This document shows, piece by piece, positions 1 to 8,163 of a stretch of 51,967 nucleotides of DNA (within the stretch, counting starts at the first letter, position 1; each line of letters starts with the position of its first letter). Position numbers and translations under genes: made by a program. The notes under the pieces were generated by a model, which made no database searches, was not told where the DNA came from, and worked only from the letters and a program-made list of their open reading frames with translations. Source of the stretch: an uncultured Clostridia bacterium (GTDB lineage Bacteria; Bacillota; Clostridia; Oscillospirales; Acutalibacteraceae); the NCBI GenBank assembly GCA_947644325.1, contig CANRZD010000004.1, forward strand, positions 1 to 51,967, read 5' to 3'.

Positions 1-202
1 TCTTCTCCGCCGCCCTCTGGATCCGGGCGAACTCCTCTTTATCATAATCGGCGGGGAGACGGACCCAGCCCAAGAAATCGCTGCCCAGCCCCGTGCCGGC
101 GGAGAGCATGTTGTGCGCGTTCTCCACCTGCGGCGCAATGGCCTCGACCTCATGCTGGGCGATAAAGCCCTTCAGATACCCGTCTTGCAGTTTCAGCGGC
201 AT
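1..202 (-). CDS. pgi: Glucose-6-phosphate isomerase, N-terminal part (partial)
   Basis: This is the first 67 codons of a minus-strand gene that runs off the left edge. The reading begins [14 protein letters not shown] and contains [16 protein letters not shown] followed by [10 protein letters not shown], which is the conserved N-terminal block of Firmicute glucose-6-phosphate isomerases. The enzyme interconverts glucose-6-phosphate and fructose-6-phosphate in the cytoplasm. The ATG at 202 follows an AAAAGGGG ribosome site and a good promoter (259-287). The catalytic residues lie outside the window, so the call rests on the N-terminus only. Confidence 0.85.
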   Translation of the reverse strand, partial: MPLKLQDGYLKGFIAQHEVEAIAPQVENAHNMLSAGTGLGSDFLGWVRLPADYDKEEFARIQRAAEK

Positions 203-258
203 TGTAAAAAACCCCTTTTCTTAGCCCTCAGTCGGGCGCGATTTTTCCTTGTGTCTCT

Positions 259-287
259 ATTCTACAATAAACCCGCGCGTTTTGCAA
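259..287 (-). promoter_or_regulatory. Sigma-A-type promoter of pgi
   Basis: On the minus strand the -35 TTGCAA (287-282) is followed by exactly 17 bases and the -10 TAGAAT (264-259). It lies about 57 bases upstream of the pgi start codon, between dacF and pgi. So pgi is probably transcribed separately from the operon to its right. I saw no convincing terminator between dacF and this promoter. Confidence 0.65.
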
Positions 288-316
288 GGCAGATTCGCCA
301 TTCTTCATAAAAAGTT

Positions 317-1450
317 TTACAGTGAGAAAAATCCCCCCAATAAATACCGGAACGCGGAGCCGAAGGTGATGGCCTCTATATCCTCCGCCGCGGTGATGGG
401 GGCCTGGGCCAGGGCCTTCCCCCCGGCCGTGTAGACTACCCGGCCCAGCACGTCGCCCTTCTTTATGGGGGCGGTGATGTCGGCCTGCAGCTCTACCTTC
501 GACTCGATCACAGCGGTGTCGGAGGCCTGCATAAGGAGTTTAGGGCTCTCCCCCACTGTAAGGCGCACGGTGGCCGTCATGCCCCCCAGCACCGGGGCGG
601 GGGAAAGCTCCGGGGCCTCGGGCACCTTCACGGCCCACCCGGCAAAGCCGTAGTCTAAGAGGGCCCGGGCGTCGGAAAAGCGGTCGTCGGTAGAGCCCGC
701 CCCCAGCACCACGGCGATAAGGGAAAGGCCGTCCCGCTCCGCCGTGGCGGTGATGCAGCTGCCCGCCTGGGAGGTGGTGCCCGTCTTCAGCCCCGTGATG
801 CCCTGGTAGCTGCGGATGAGCTTGTTGGTGTTCACCAGCTGGGTGGCCCCGCCCCGCACGTAGTCGATCCAGGTGAGGGTGTAGTCCTGTATTTTGGGGT
901 ACTTTAAGAGCTCCCGGCTCATAAGGGCCACGTCGTGGGCGCTGGTCACGTGGCCCTCTTCGTCCAGGCCGTTGCAGTTTTTGAAGACTGTGTCTTCCAT
1001 CCCTAAGGCCTGGGCCTTTTCGTTCATCCTCTGCACAAAGGCCTCCTCGCTGCCGGCGATGCTTTCGGCCAGCACCACGGCGGCGTCGTTAGCGCTCATG
1101 ATGACCGTGGCCTTTATCAGGTCGTCCACGGTCATCTGCTCCCCTTCTTTGAGCCAGATGTCAGACCCGCCCATAGAGGCCGCGTGGGCCGAGGCGGTGA
1201 GGGTGTCTGATAAACTCAGCTGCCCGCCCTCTATGGCCTCGAAGGTCAGACACAGGGTCATGACCTTCGTAATGGAGGCGCAGGGGCGCACGTTATGGCA
1301 GTCCTTCTCAAAGAGGACCTCTCCGGTGGAGGCTTCCATGAGCACCACAGAGGGGGCGGTGATCTCCGGTCCCTCCGCCCGGGCCCGGGGGGAGGCGGCG
1401 CACAAAAGCAGGCTCATCACGAGCGCGCAGCACAAAGCGTTTCGTTTCAT
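317..1450 (-). CDS. dacF: D-alanyl-D-alanine carboxypeptidase, DacF-type (PBP5 family)
   Basis: A secreted serine DD-carboxypeptidase (peptidase S11) that trims the terminal D-Ala from peptidoglycan pentapeptides. From the chosen start it begins MKRNALCCAL with a signal peptide ending near ARA. The active-site tetrad SITK is at about residues 59-62, a SAN motif (SANDAA) lies near residue 118, and the KTG box appears as LKTGTTSQAG. A C-terminal PBP5-like domain and a short hydrophobic end fit membrane anchoring. The reading frame is open 22 codons further, but the AAAGGA ribosome site sits 8 bases before the ATG at 1450. It is the last gene of the minus operon that starts near 8 kb. A second paralogue lies at 46566-47732. 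The exact dacF label is an inference from family and size. Confidence 0.85.
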   Translation of the reverse strand: MKRNALCCALVMSLLLCAASPRARAEGPEITAPSVVLMEASTGEVLFEKDCHNVRPCASITKVMTLCLTFEAIEGGQLSLSDTLTASAHAASMGGSDIWLKEGEQMTVDDLIKATVIMSANDAAVVLAESIAGSEEAFVQRMNEKAQALGMEDTVFKNCNGLDEEGHVTSAHDVALMSRELLKYPKIQDYTLTWIDYVRGGATQLVNTNKLIRSYQGITGLKTGTTSQAGSCITATAERDGLSLIAVVLGAGSTDDRFSDARALLDYGFAGWAVKVPEAPELSPAPVLGGMTATVRLTVGESPKLLMQASDTAVIESKVELQADITAPIKKGDVLGRVVYTAGGKALAQAPITAAEDIEAITFGSAFRYLLGGFFSL

Positions 1451-1509
1451 GGGGTCCATCCTTTCCTTTTGCGGATAGTAATGGATATGCCCCCCAGAGA
1501 AAAGGTATA

Positions 1510-1529
1510 CCCCCACCGGCCGGTGGGGG
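1510..1529 (-). terminator. Hairpin between the U32 gene and dacF
   Basis: A perfect palindrome with 10-base GC-rich arms (CCCCCACCGG and its complement) starts 11 bases after the U32 stop codon. On the minus strand it is followed by TATACCTTTTCT, only a weak U-tract. It could attenuate read-through into dacF or protect the upstream mRNA. Termination is not certain. Confidence 0.4.
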
Positions 1530-1540
1530 CAGCACTTTTA

Positions 1541-2758
1541 TCACGTTCTCTTTATGCGTAAGTAGGCCCCGGGGGAAACCTCCAGGGCTGTCTTCCAGTA
1601 GACGGCCATTTCCGCGTGGGGGGCGGCGTCTATGGGCTCCCGGTCTTCGTTAAAGATGTCTGTAAGGGGCGCTGTGACGCTGGGCTTTCCCGGCTGCAGG
1701 ATATCCGCCATGTCTCCCTTAAAGAAGCGGTTGCGCTGGGCAAGGCGCAGGAAGGGGCCCTCTCGGCCCAGGCACACGGCGGCCACCTCGTATTTGCGGG
1801 TGTACTGGCTGCGGTCGGTGGTCTGGCCGGGCTCGCCGCCGAAGTAGAACCCCGTGGAGTAGGCCCGGTGGCTGATCTTCTCCGTCTCCTCCAGGATCTC
1901 CGGGGGCAGGGGGGCATCGGGGTGCGCAGAAAAGAAGTCGATGGCCCGCCGGTAGGCTGCGGTGACGCAGGCCACATAGTAGGCGGACTTGGCCCGGCCC
2001 TCCAGCTTCAGGCTCTCCACCCCGGCCCGCACCATGGCGGGGATGTGCTCAATCATGCGCAGGTCGTTGGAATTAAACACATAGGCGCCTTTTTCCTCCT
2101 GCACCAGGGTGAATTCCTGTGTGGGGCGCTCCTTCTCGATAAGGGTGTACTCCCACCGGCAGGGCTGGGCGCAGGCCCCCCGGTTGGCGTCCCGGCCGGT
2201 CATGTAGTTGGAGAGCAGGCACCGGCCGGAAAAGGACACGCACATAGAGCCGTGGGCAAAGGCCTCTATAGTAAGGCCCCGGGGCGTGTTGTCCCGTATG
2301 CCCCGTATCTCGTTAAGGGGCACCTCCCGGGCCAGCACCACCCGGCTGGCCCCCAGGTCATAGCAGGCTTTGGCGGCGGCGTAGTTTACGATGCCCGTCT
2401 GGGTGGACACATGCCGCTGCACCCGGGGGGCGTGCTCCTTTGCTAAGGCCAGCACCCCCAGGTCTGAGATGATGAAGGCGTCTACCCCCGCCCTGTCACA
2501 GTGGCGGAGGAAGGGGACGATTTGTGAAAGCTCGTGGTTTCGGGGCAGGGTGTTGCAGGTGACGTAGACCTTCATCCCCCGGCCGTGGCAGAGCTTTACG
2601 GCCTTTACGATCTCCTCCTCGGTGAAGTTCTGGGGGGCCGAGCGCATGCCGAAGCTTTTGCCGGAAAGGTACACCGCGTCCGCGCCGTAGTCAACGGCGG
2701 CCAAGAGCCGCTCCCAGTCCCCGGCCGGGGACAGGAGCTCCGGTTTCTTCCATGCCAT
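1541..2758 (-). CDS. trhP: Peptidase U32 family protein, TrhP-like (tRNA uridine hydroxylation)
   Basis: A 405-residue protein of the U32 'collagenase-like' family. It opens with ELLSPAGDWERL and GADAVYLSGKSFGMR and carries the Cys-rich signature SNYMTGRDANRG followed by CAQPCRWEY, as in YegQ/TrhP and Bacillus YrrO. Those proteins are known to take part in prephenate-dependent hydroxylation of tRNA wobble uridine (ho5U), and the conserved cysteines probably hold an iron-sulfur cluster. The length matches single-domain members. It lies 10 bases downstream of mltG in the same operon, an association also seen in Bacillus (yrrL to yrrO). The peptidase name is historical; the tRNA role is inferred from the family. 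Confidence 0.8.
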   Translation of the reverse strand: MAWKKPELLSPAGDWERLLAAVDYGADAVYLSGKSFGMRSAPQNFTEEEIVKAVKLCHGRGMKVYVTCNTLPRNHELSQIVPFLRHCDRAGVDAFIISDLGVLALAKEHAPRVQRHVSTQTGIVNYAAAKACYDLGASRVVLAREVPLNEIRGIRDNTPRGLTIEAFAHGSMCVSFSGRCLLSNYMTGRDANRGACAQPCRWEYTLIEKERPTQEFTLVQEEKGAYVFNSNDLRMIEHIPAMVRAGVESLKLEGRAKSAYYVACVTAAYRRAIDFFSAHPDAPLPPEILEETEKISHRAYSTGFYFGGEPGQTTDRSQYTRKYEVAAVCLGREGPFLRLAQRNRFFKGDMADILQPGKPSVTAPLTDIFNEDREPIDAAPHAEMAVYWKTALEVSPGAYLRIKRT

Positions 2759-2768
2759 GGGGGCCTCC

Positions 2769-4073
2769 TTACCAGCTGGGCTCCATAAGGCCCGCCAGCA
2801 CCAGGTTCTCCTCGTGCTGCCAGGAGTTCTCGGCGTAGTAGGCCACGCCCTCGTCCGAGTGGCAGAAGTAGAGGTACTGGGTGTCGTTGGGCCGCACCGC
2901 CGCCAAGATAGCCTCGGCGCCAGGGTTGCAGATGGGCCCCGGGGGCAGGCCCTGGACGTTATAGGTGTTGTAGGCGCCGTAGTCCATGGCCCCGGTCTCC
3001 GGGATGGCCTGGGGGTTCTTATAGGGGTAGCACATGGTAGAGTCGCACTCTAAGAAGAAAATGTCGTTTTCCGCGCCGAAGTTCAGGCGGTTGTGCAGCA
3101 CGGAGGACACGTCGAACATATCCGTGGTGTTGGCGGCCTCCCCCTGGATGATGGAGGCCATGATGACCACCTGGTCCATGGTCATGCCCCGGCTTTCGGC
3201 CATCAGGTACACCTGCTCGGTCATGCGGTTCTGGAAGTTGTTGATCATCTTGCCGATGACGGACTCCAGCTCCTCGCCCTTATAGAAGTTGTAGGTGTCC
3301 GGGAAGAGATAGCCCTCCAGCTTGTAGTAGCGGCCCTCGCCGCTGCCCATGCTGGCTATGATGTCGTAGTTTGTAAAGTCCATGTTGTTGAGGGCGTCCA
3401 GGAACTCTGTGCGGGAGCAGACCTCGTTATCTTCCATGGTCTGGGCGATCTCCAAAGCGTTATAGCCCTCGGGGATGGTGACGGTGACCTCCTCCCCCCG
3501 CACCTGGTTGCCCCCCTGCAGGGTGTCGATGATGTCTTCGTAGTCCTTGTCGGTCTCCAGGCTGTATTCGCCGGGGGCGAAGGCGTCCATGCTCTCCTTC
3601 TTCACCTTGCAGTAAAGGGAGAAGAACTCCGGCTTGTCTATGGCCCCGCTGTCGGCGAGAATTTTCGCCAGGGCGTCCTCGTCCACGCCTGTTTCGGGGA
3701 TGGTGACGGTGGTGGTGCCCTCATTGCGCACGCCGAAGAAGTCGTTGGAGCCGCCGATCAAATAGCTTGCGATGGTGAAGGAGGTGAGCAGCACCATGCA
3801 CAGCCACATGAACTTGAAGATGCGCTTGTTCTTTCTGGCCTTGATGCGGTTGCGCTTGCGGTGGGCCTTTTTTTCCTGCTTGCGTTCCTCCTCGGTCAGG
3901 TGCGCCCGGTTAGAGGCCGGGGGCTCCCCGTAAAGCTCGGGGGGCTGGCGGCGGCGGGGGCCCTCTATGGGGCCCGTCATCAGGTCCCGCTCGTCGATGT
4001 TCACCTTGAAGCTGCCGGTGGCCCGGGGCTCTTCCCCGCCCACCCCTCGGTTCTGGTCTGGTCTCTCGTTCAT
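2769..4073 (-). CDS. mltG: Endolytic transglycosylase MltG (YceG-like)
   Basis: A 434-residue bitopic membrane protein. A basic cytoplasmic N-terminus of about 95 residues (KKAHRKRNRIKARKNKR) is followed by one membrane segment (FKFMWLCMVLLTSF) and an extracellular YceG domain. MltG cuts nascent glycan strands and sets their length. The active-site block reads VIMASIIQGEA, where E. coli MltG has ASIVEKE: the first Glu is Gln here while the second is kept. The C-terminal signature YNTYNVQGLPPGPICNPG is typical. The start overlaps the stop of the upstream cyclo-ligase gene (ATGA). Family identity is firm; which Glu is catalytic in this branch is not settled by the sequence. Confidence 0.88.
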   Translation of the reverse strand: MNERPDQNRGVGGEEPRATGSFKVNIDERDLMTGPIEGPRRRQPPELYGEPPASNRAHLTEEERKQEKKAHRKRNRIKARKNKRIFKFMWLCMVLLTSFTIASYLIGGSNDFFGVRNEGTTTVTIPETGVDEDALAKILADSGAIDKPEFFSLYCKVKKESMDAFAPGEYSLETDKDYEDIIDTLQGGNQVRGEEVTVTIPEGYNALEIAQTMEDNEVCSRTEFLDALNNMDFTNYDIIASMGSGEGRYYKLEGYLFPDTYNFYKGEELESVIGKMINNFQNRMTEQVYLMAESRGMTMDQVVIMASIIQGEAANTTDMFDVSSVLHNRLNFGAENDIFFLECDSTMCYPYKNPQAIPETGAMDYGAYNTYNVQGLPPGPICNPGAEAILAAVRPNDTQYLYFCHSDEGVAYYAENSWQHEENLVLAGLMEPSW

Positions 4074-4651
4074 AGCTTGCTCCCTTCCCGGGCGCAGGCA
4101 AAGACGCCTGCCTCTGTGGCCACCCGGCCAACCCTTTTATCATGCGTTCCGGTGGGCACACTGTGAAGCAGAAGCGCCTCGTAGCACAGGCCCACCGTGT
4201 CGGTCTCCCTTCCCGCCAGAAAGCGGTCGTAATAGCCCTTCCCCCAGCCAAGCCGGCCCCCCTGCCTGTCAAAGGCCAGGCCGGGCACCAGGCACAGGCC
4301 GGGGCCCTCTCCGGGCCCGCACAGCCCGGGGTCCGGCTCTAAAATGCCTCACCGGCCGGGGCGCAGCTGCCGGAAATCTGTAAAGGCGTAAAAGGCCATC
4401 TTCCCCGGCCCTGGCCCGCAGAGGGGGGCCAGCACCTCTTTGCCCGCAGCGAGGGCCGCCCGGGCCAGGGAGAAGGTGTCGGGCTCCCCCTTGGCGCTCA
4501 GGTACAGGTAGACCCGCTGGGCCTGTTCCCACTGGGCAAGGCCCGTCACGTGGCGGAAGATGGCCCGGTCTTTTTCCTCCCGGTGGGGTATCTCCCCCCG
4601 GATGCGCAGGCACGCCCGGCGCAGGGCGGCTTTTTCTTCTGCGAGGCCCAT
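4070..4651 (-). pseudogene. 5-formyltetrahydrofolate cyclo-ligase interrupted by an in-frame TGA
   Basis: This would be a normal-length (about 193-residue) MTHFS that converts 5-formyl-THF to methenyl-THF. The N-terminal part (MGLAEEKAALRRACLRIRGE onward, with VYLYLSAKGEPDT) runs to LRPGR, then a TGA at 4351-4349. The same frame continues as GILEPDPG, VPGLAFDRQG and the ATP-binding signature RLGWGKGYYDRFL to the true stop at 4070. There is no frameshift, only one stop, at a spot where relatives often have an aromatic residue before GIxEP. TGA is the normal stop of neighbouring genes. The first fragment lacks the catalytic signature, so it should be inactive unless the stop is read through or is a base-call error (TGG to TGA). 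A GTG at 4288 could give a 72-residue C-terminal fragment. The ATG overlaps the DJ-1 stop by one base. Confidence 0.8.
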
Positions 4652-5202
4652 CAGCCCCGGTCTGTCTGGATGGAGGTGCGGATGTCCTCGGCCTTTTCCG
4701 GGGAGGTGAGGGCTTCCGTCAGCTTTAAGCCGAACTCCAAAGACACGCCCATGCCCCGACCGGTGATGAAACGGCCGTCCTGGCACACGTATTTTTCGCT
4801 TAACCGGGCGCCGCCCTCCGTCAGGTCCTTCTGGAAATTGGGGAAGGCCGTGGCCTCTCTGCCCTTTAATAGGCCCTTGTGGGCCAGGATAGAGGGGGCG
4901 GCGCAGATGGCCCCGATGAGTTTGCCCTCTTTCACGCACCAGTCTATTATATCCTGCACGGCAGGGGACTTCTCCAGGTTCAAAGTGCCGGGCAGCCCCC
5001 CGGGCAGGACAATGGCCTCAAGCCCCTCCCGGCTCAGGTCCTCCGGGGCCAGGTCTGTCTTTACGGTGACGCCGTTGGAGGCCGGTACCTCCCGGCCCGT
5101 GACGCCTATGAGCTTTACATCAACCCCGGCCCGGCGCAGCACGTCCACCGGGGCCATGGCCTCTACCAACTCGAAGCCTTCGGCTAAAAACACAGCTACC
5201 AT
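4651..5202 (-). CDS. DJ-1/PfpI family protein (YajL/ThiJ-like)
   Basis: A 183-residue cytoplasmic protein of the DJ-1 superfamily. The start MVAVFLAEGFELVEA carries the conserved Glu (E14) that pairs with the nucleophilic Cys, which sits in GAICAAPSILA at C100. VLPGGLPG is the typical loop before it. Members act in protection from or repair of glyoxal-type damage, or as chaperones; the exact activity cannot be read from sequence. It sits between tmk and the cyclo-ligase gene in one operon, with an AAAGGAGAC ribosome site before the ATG. Confidence 0.85.
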   Translation of the reverse strand: MVAVFLAEGFELVEAMAPVDVLRRAGVDVKLIGVTGREVPASNGVTVKTDLAPEDLSREGLEAIVLPGGLPGTLNLEKSPAVQDIIDWCVKEGKLIGAICAAPSILAHKGLLKGREATAFPNFQKDLTEGGARLSEKYVCQDGRFITGRGMGVSLEFGLKLTEALTSPEKAEDIRTSIQTDRG

Positions 5203-5214
5203 ATTTGTCTCCTT

Positions 5215-5877
5215 TCACATTCCCAGCGCTTCCAGCGCCTTTGTGCGTACTTTTTCGTGTATGTCTTCTACGGGCAGGGGCTCGCCGTTTTCGGCGCAGG
5301 GGATGATCTCCCACCCCTGCCTTTCCCCCACGAACCGAGCGCTCCGGGCGCAGGCCCGCAGGAACTCCAGGTGGCTTTCGTGTATGTCCTTGTGCCCGCC
5401 GGCCCGGTAGCGCTGTGAAAGCAGCCGCTGGGAAACCTCCACGGGCATGTCCAGGTACAGCACCCGGTCCGGCCGGGGCAGGCCCAGCTTTCCGTATTCC
5501 AGGTCCTCGGCCCAGGCGATGAAGTCCTCCCAGCCCGCCCGGGGCACCTTTGTGAGCTGATAGATGAGGTTCGAGGTCACGTAGCGGTCGGCTAAGATGG
5601 GCACGCCCTTTTTATAGTCTTCCCCCCACACCCTATGGAAGCTTGCGAAGCGGTCCACCGCGTAGAAGGTGCTGGCGGCGTAGGCGTTCACGTCCCCGGG
5701 GTCGGTGCCGAACTGGCCGCCCAGATACATCTTCACAAGGGCCGAGGAGGGGGAATCGTAGTCGGGGAAATCCACCTTGCGCACGGGCCCCAGCCGCTTT
5801 TTAAGGGACGACAGGAGAAGCCCCGCCTGGGTGCCCTTGCCGCTGCCGTCCAGGCCCTCCAGCACCACTAGCCCCAT
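5215..5877 (-). CDS. tmk: Thymidylate kinase (dTMP kinase)
   Basis: A 220-residue kinase that phosphorylates dTMP to dTDP. It has the P-loop GLDGSGKGTQ at residues 8-17, the DRYVTSNLIYQ motif (the DR(Y/H) of TMP kinases) and a LID-like RYRAGGHKDIHE stretch. The gene overlaps the end of thyX by 10 bases, so dTMP synthesis and its phosphorylation are translationally coupled. The sequence is of the longer type that keeps the substrate as a C-terminally extended LID protein, common in Clostridia. Confidence 0.9.
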   Translation of the reverse strand: MGLVVLEGLDGSGKGTQAGLLLSSLKKRLGPVRKVDFPDYDSPSSALVKMYLGGQFGTDPGDVNAYAASTFYAVDRFASFHRVWGEDYKKGVPILADRYVTSNLIYQLTKVPRAGWEDFIAWAEDLEYGKLGLPRPDRVLYLDMPVEVSQRLLSQRYRAGGHKDIHESHLEFLRACARSARFVGERQGWEIIPCAENGEPLPVEDIHEKVRTKALEALGM

Positions 5878-6632
5878 AGTGCACCAAACCTCTCTCTGAC
5901 TTCCTCTGCCCTGCCGCAGCTCATTTTACCCTCGGGGCAGCTGCCCCGCAGGCAGGGGGGGCCCGCCTTCTCAAAGATATGGGGGGCCACGGCCCGCACT
6001 TCCTTTAGCATCTCTATGGCAAGGGCCCGAATCTCCCACTGGGCCCGGTTGCAGCAGCGGTGGGTGAAGAAATTTAAGAGCGACCGGGCGTTCATGGTGC
6101 AGATGAGCTTTGTGGCGCAGGCGTTGGGCAGCACGAAACGGGCGTCCTCTATGGCTTTCTTTTCGGCTTTGCGCCGGGCCTCCTTGGGCTCTATGCCCTC
6201 TTTTAAGAAGGCTTCATAATGCTTTTCCTGCAGAAGCTCCGTCAGGCGCAGGTAGTGCTCCGCGTCCTCCTCCATGGCCCGCAGGAATTCTTCCTTGGCT
6301 TCGGGCAGGGCCTCTATCTCCGGGGGCAGCACGAAGTCAAAGTGGCCCTCCTTCACATAGCGCTGGCTCTGCACGCTGTAGGAGGCAAGCCGGTGCCGGG
6401 TGATCTGGGCCAGCAGCGACCGGGACACCCCCTCGATGCCAAAGGTGAAGCTCACGTGCTCGATGGGGCTCTCGTGGCCGATTTCCCGCAGCATGTCCAC
6501 AAAGGACGCGGTCTTTTCTTCCGTCAGGCCCTCCCGCACCGTGTCAATGTCAGCGGCCGCGTAGCAGAGCTTGGCGGCGCAGGCCACGGTCTTCTCGGGC
6601 TCGGGCGTAAAGCAAAGCAGTTTCACCCGCAT
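5868..6632 (-). CDS. thyX: FAD-dependent thymidylate synthase ThyX
   Basis: This enzyme makes dTMP from dUMP using methylene-THF and reduced FAD. The ThyX signature RHRx7S is present as RHRLASYSVQS (R79 to S89), followed by QRYVKEGHFDF. SPIEHVSFTF and the C-terminal RSLLNFFTHRCC block are also typical. I chose the ATG at 6632, which overlaps the previous stop by one base (TGATG) and sits 7 bases after GGAGG; a GTG one codon earlier has a tighter spacing. No thyA is seen in the window. The folate partner gene downstream (4070-4651) is broken. Confidence 0.93.
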   Translation of the reverse strand: MRVKLLCFTPEPEKTVACAAKLCYAAADIDTVREGLTEEKTASFVDMLREIGHESPIEHVSFTFGIEGVSRSLLAQITRHRLASYSVQSQRYVKEGHFDFVLPPEIEALPEAKEEFLRAMEEDAEHYLRLTELLQEKHYEAFLKEGIEPKEARRKAEKKAIEDARFVLPNACATKLICTMNARSLLNFFTHRCCNRAQWEIRALAIEMLKEVRAVAPHIFEKAGPPCLRGSCPEGKMSCGRAEEVRERFGALWG

Positions 6633-8026
6633 CACGATCCCTCCTTCTTTTCCTTTTTCTTGGACCAGTTGTCCGGCTGGCTCTCATAGGCCTCCATCCA
6701 GAAAGCGTCAAGCTCCTCCAAAAGCGCCTCCTCGGTGCTTTCCCCTGAGAGGAACGCCCTGAGCCGCTGCTCGTAGAGGGCCGGGAAATCTTCGCTTGCC
6801 TGCACGTACATGTCCGGGCGGTTCACGTAATGGTACTCGGCACTTAACTGGGCCATGCGCATCTCCGGGGCCCTGTCCCCCTCTGAGAAGCCCGGCTCCA
6901 TAAGGAGGGCCTCCCGGTGCAGGGGCAGGGTGCCGGCGGTCTTTGCTATATGGGTGTTGTTGTCGGCGTTTGAGAGATAGGTGAGAAAGTGCGCCGCCGT
7001 CTCTTTATACTGGCTCTTCTGGCTGATGGCCCAGCCCCAGAAGTCCAGGCGGGTCACGCAGAGGTTGTTGTCCGTGCGGGTAAAGCCCTCTACCCCCAGG
7101 GCGCCTTCTGGCAGGGCCGCTTCCAGCTCCTTCTGGTAAGAGCTGTCCGCCAGCAGCATGCAGGCCTTGCCGGTCTTGAAGGCCTCCAAGGCTTCGTCTA
7201 TGGTCCAGTCCTCGCACCCGGGCAGGGCGGCTTCCTCCATGACCAGGGAGAAGCGGTGGGCCGCGTCTACCCCGGCGGGGGTGGCAAAGAGGGTGGCGAC
7301 CTCCTCGTCCTCCTCTGTAAAGTAGGCGGCACAGGGCCCCTTCATGGCGTCCCGGCTGGCCCGGCTCCAGAGGATGCAGTCGAAGTATTTCCCCAGGCGG
7401 CCCTTGCCAGCTAAGGCCAGGCGGCCCTTGTCCCCCAGCTTCTTAGCGGTCGCGCAAAGCTGGCCCCAGGTCTTAACGTTTGCTTCGTCCTCCTCGCTTT
7501 CCACCTGGCTGTTATATTCGTCTATCCAGTCGGCCCGGTAGAAAAGCACCTCCTGCCGGAAGTCGGCTGGCAGGATATAGGCCTGCTTCTCCCCCATGGA
7601 CTCTACCGCCTGCCGGGCGAAGCTATAGATGACGGGCTCTTCCCGCCAGGCCTTGAAGTAGGGGTGGAAGTTCCACAAAAGCCCCTCCTCTACAAGGGCC
7701 CCCTGGCGCTCCCCTTCTACCTCCACGATGTCCGCCCCGCCGGTGCGCAGAAGCTCTGTGAGTTCTTCTTCTGTGCAGTAGGGCTTGAGCTCTATCTGGG
7801 TGCCGGGGTAGTCGGCCCGGTATTTTTCTATGATCTCCGAAAGGGCTTTCACATAGGCGTCCCCGGGGTCCGAAAAGGCCAGGGTCAGGGCAGCCTCCTC
7901 CCCGGTGTTCGCAAGCTCGGGCAGCGAGCTTTCTTCCTCGTATTCCTCCTCTGTCGCGCACCCGGCGAAAAGCCCCAGAAGCAGCGCGCCCAAAAGCAGC
8001 AGCGCCAGACCTCGAATCCATTTCAT
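6632..8026 (-). CDS. Extracellular solute-binding lipoprotein (ABC sugar-type), orphan
   Basis: A 464-residue lipoprotein beginning MKWIRGLALLLLGALLLG with a lipobox FAGC (C23), then an acidic linker and a family-1 solute-binding fold (LTLAFSDPGDAYVKALSEI; GADIVEVEGERQGALVEEG). Such proteins deliver sugars or similar ligands to ABC permeases. No permease or ATPase gene is nearby: it is the first gene of an operon with thyX and tmk. Upstream in-frame Met codons exist (8068, 8038), but they precede or touch the AAGGA site and would spoil the signal peptide; the ATG at 8026 has AAGGA 12 bases upstream, a little far. The ligand cannot be told. Confidence 0.8.
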   Translation of the reverse strand: MKWIRGLALLLLGALLLGLFAGCATEEEYEEESSLPELANTGEEAALTLAFSDPGDAYVKALSEIIEKYRADYPGTQIELKPYCTEEELTELLRTGGADIVEVEGERQGALVEEGLLWNFHPYFKAWREEPVIYSFARQAVESMGEKQAYILPADFRQEVLFYRADWIDEYNSQVESEEDEANVKTWGQLCATAKKLGDKGRLALAGKGRLGKYFDCILWSRASRDAMKGPCAAYFTEEDEEVATLFATPAGVDAAHRFSLVMEEAALPGCEDWTIDEALEAFKTGKACMLLADSSYQKELEAALPEGALGVEGFTRTDNNLCVTRLDFWGWAISQKSQYKETAAHFLTYLSNADNNTHIAKTAGTLPLHREALLMEPGFSEGDRAPEMRMAQLSAEYHYVNRPDMYVQASEDFPALYEQRLRAFLSGESTEEALLEELDAFWMEAYESQPDNWSKKKEKKEGS

Positions 8027-8076
8027 GCGGCATACCATTCCTTCATTTTGATAGCGGCCCACGGCCATTCTGTTTT

Positions 8077-8105
8077 ATTATATCTGTTACTGCCAGAAAA
8101 TACAA
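8077..8105 (-). promoter_or_regulatory. Sigma-A-type promoter of the SBP-thyX-tmk operon
   Basis: On the minus strand TTGTAT (8105-8100) and a perfect TATAAT (8082-8077) are separated by 17 bases. The nearest downstream gene is the solute-binding lipoprotein at 8026. The operon behind it has short gaps or overlaps down to dacF. Confidence 0.75.
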
Positions 8106-8124
8106 GTATAAGTTGTAAACAATA

Positions 8125-8159
8125 GAGAAGCCGCCCGGGTTTTCCCCAGCGGCCCTCTC
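8125..8159 (-). terminator. Probable terminator of the fucosidase-transglutaminase-nitroreductase operon
   Basis: Just after the nitroreductase stop, the minus strand can form a long GC-rich stem (GAGAGGGCCGC against GCGGCTTCTC with an inner GGG/CCC) around a gaaaa loop. The U-tract that follows (TATTGTTT) is weak. Position between two operons supports a terminator. Confidence 0.5.
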
Positions 8160-8163
8160 GGTT

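Noticed and set aside
1616-2446. Long plus-strand open frames opposite the U32, priA, fucosidase and other genes
   Set aside because: They mirror strong minus-strand genes, have Gly/Val/His-rich composition typical of antisense frames in GC-rich DNA, and lack ribosome sites and recognisable domains.
4340-4360. Selenocysteine or reassigned UGA in the cyclo-ligase gene
   Set aside because: The family does not use selenocysteine, I see no clear SECIS-like stem just after the TGA, and neighbouring genes (DJ-1, tmk, scpA and others) end with TGA as an ordinary stop.
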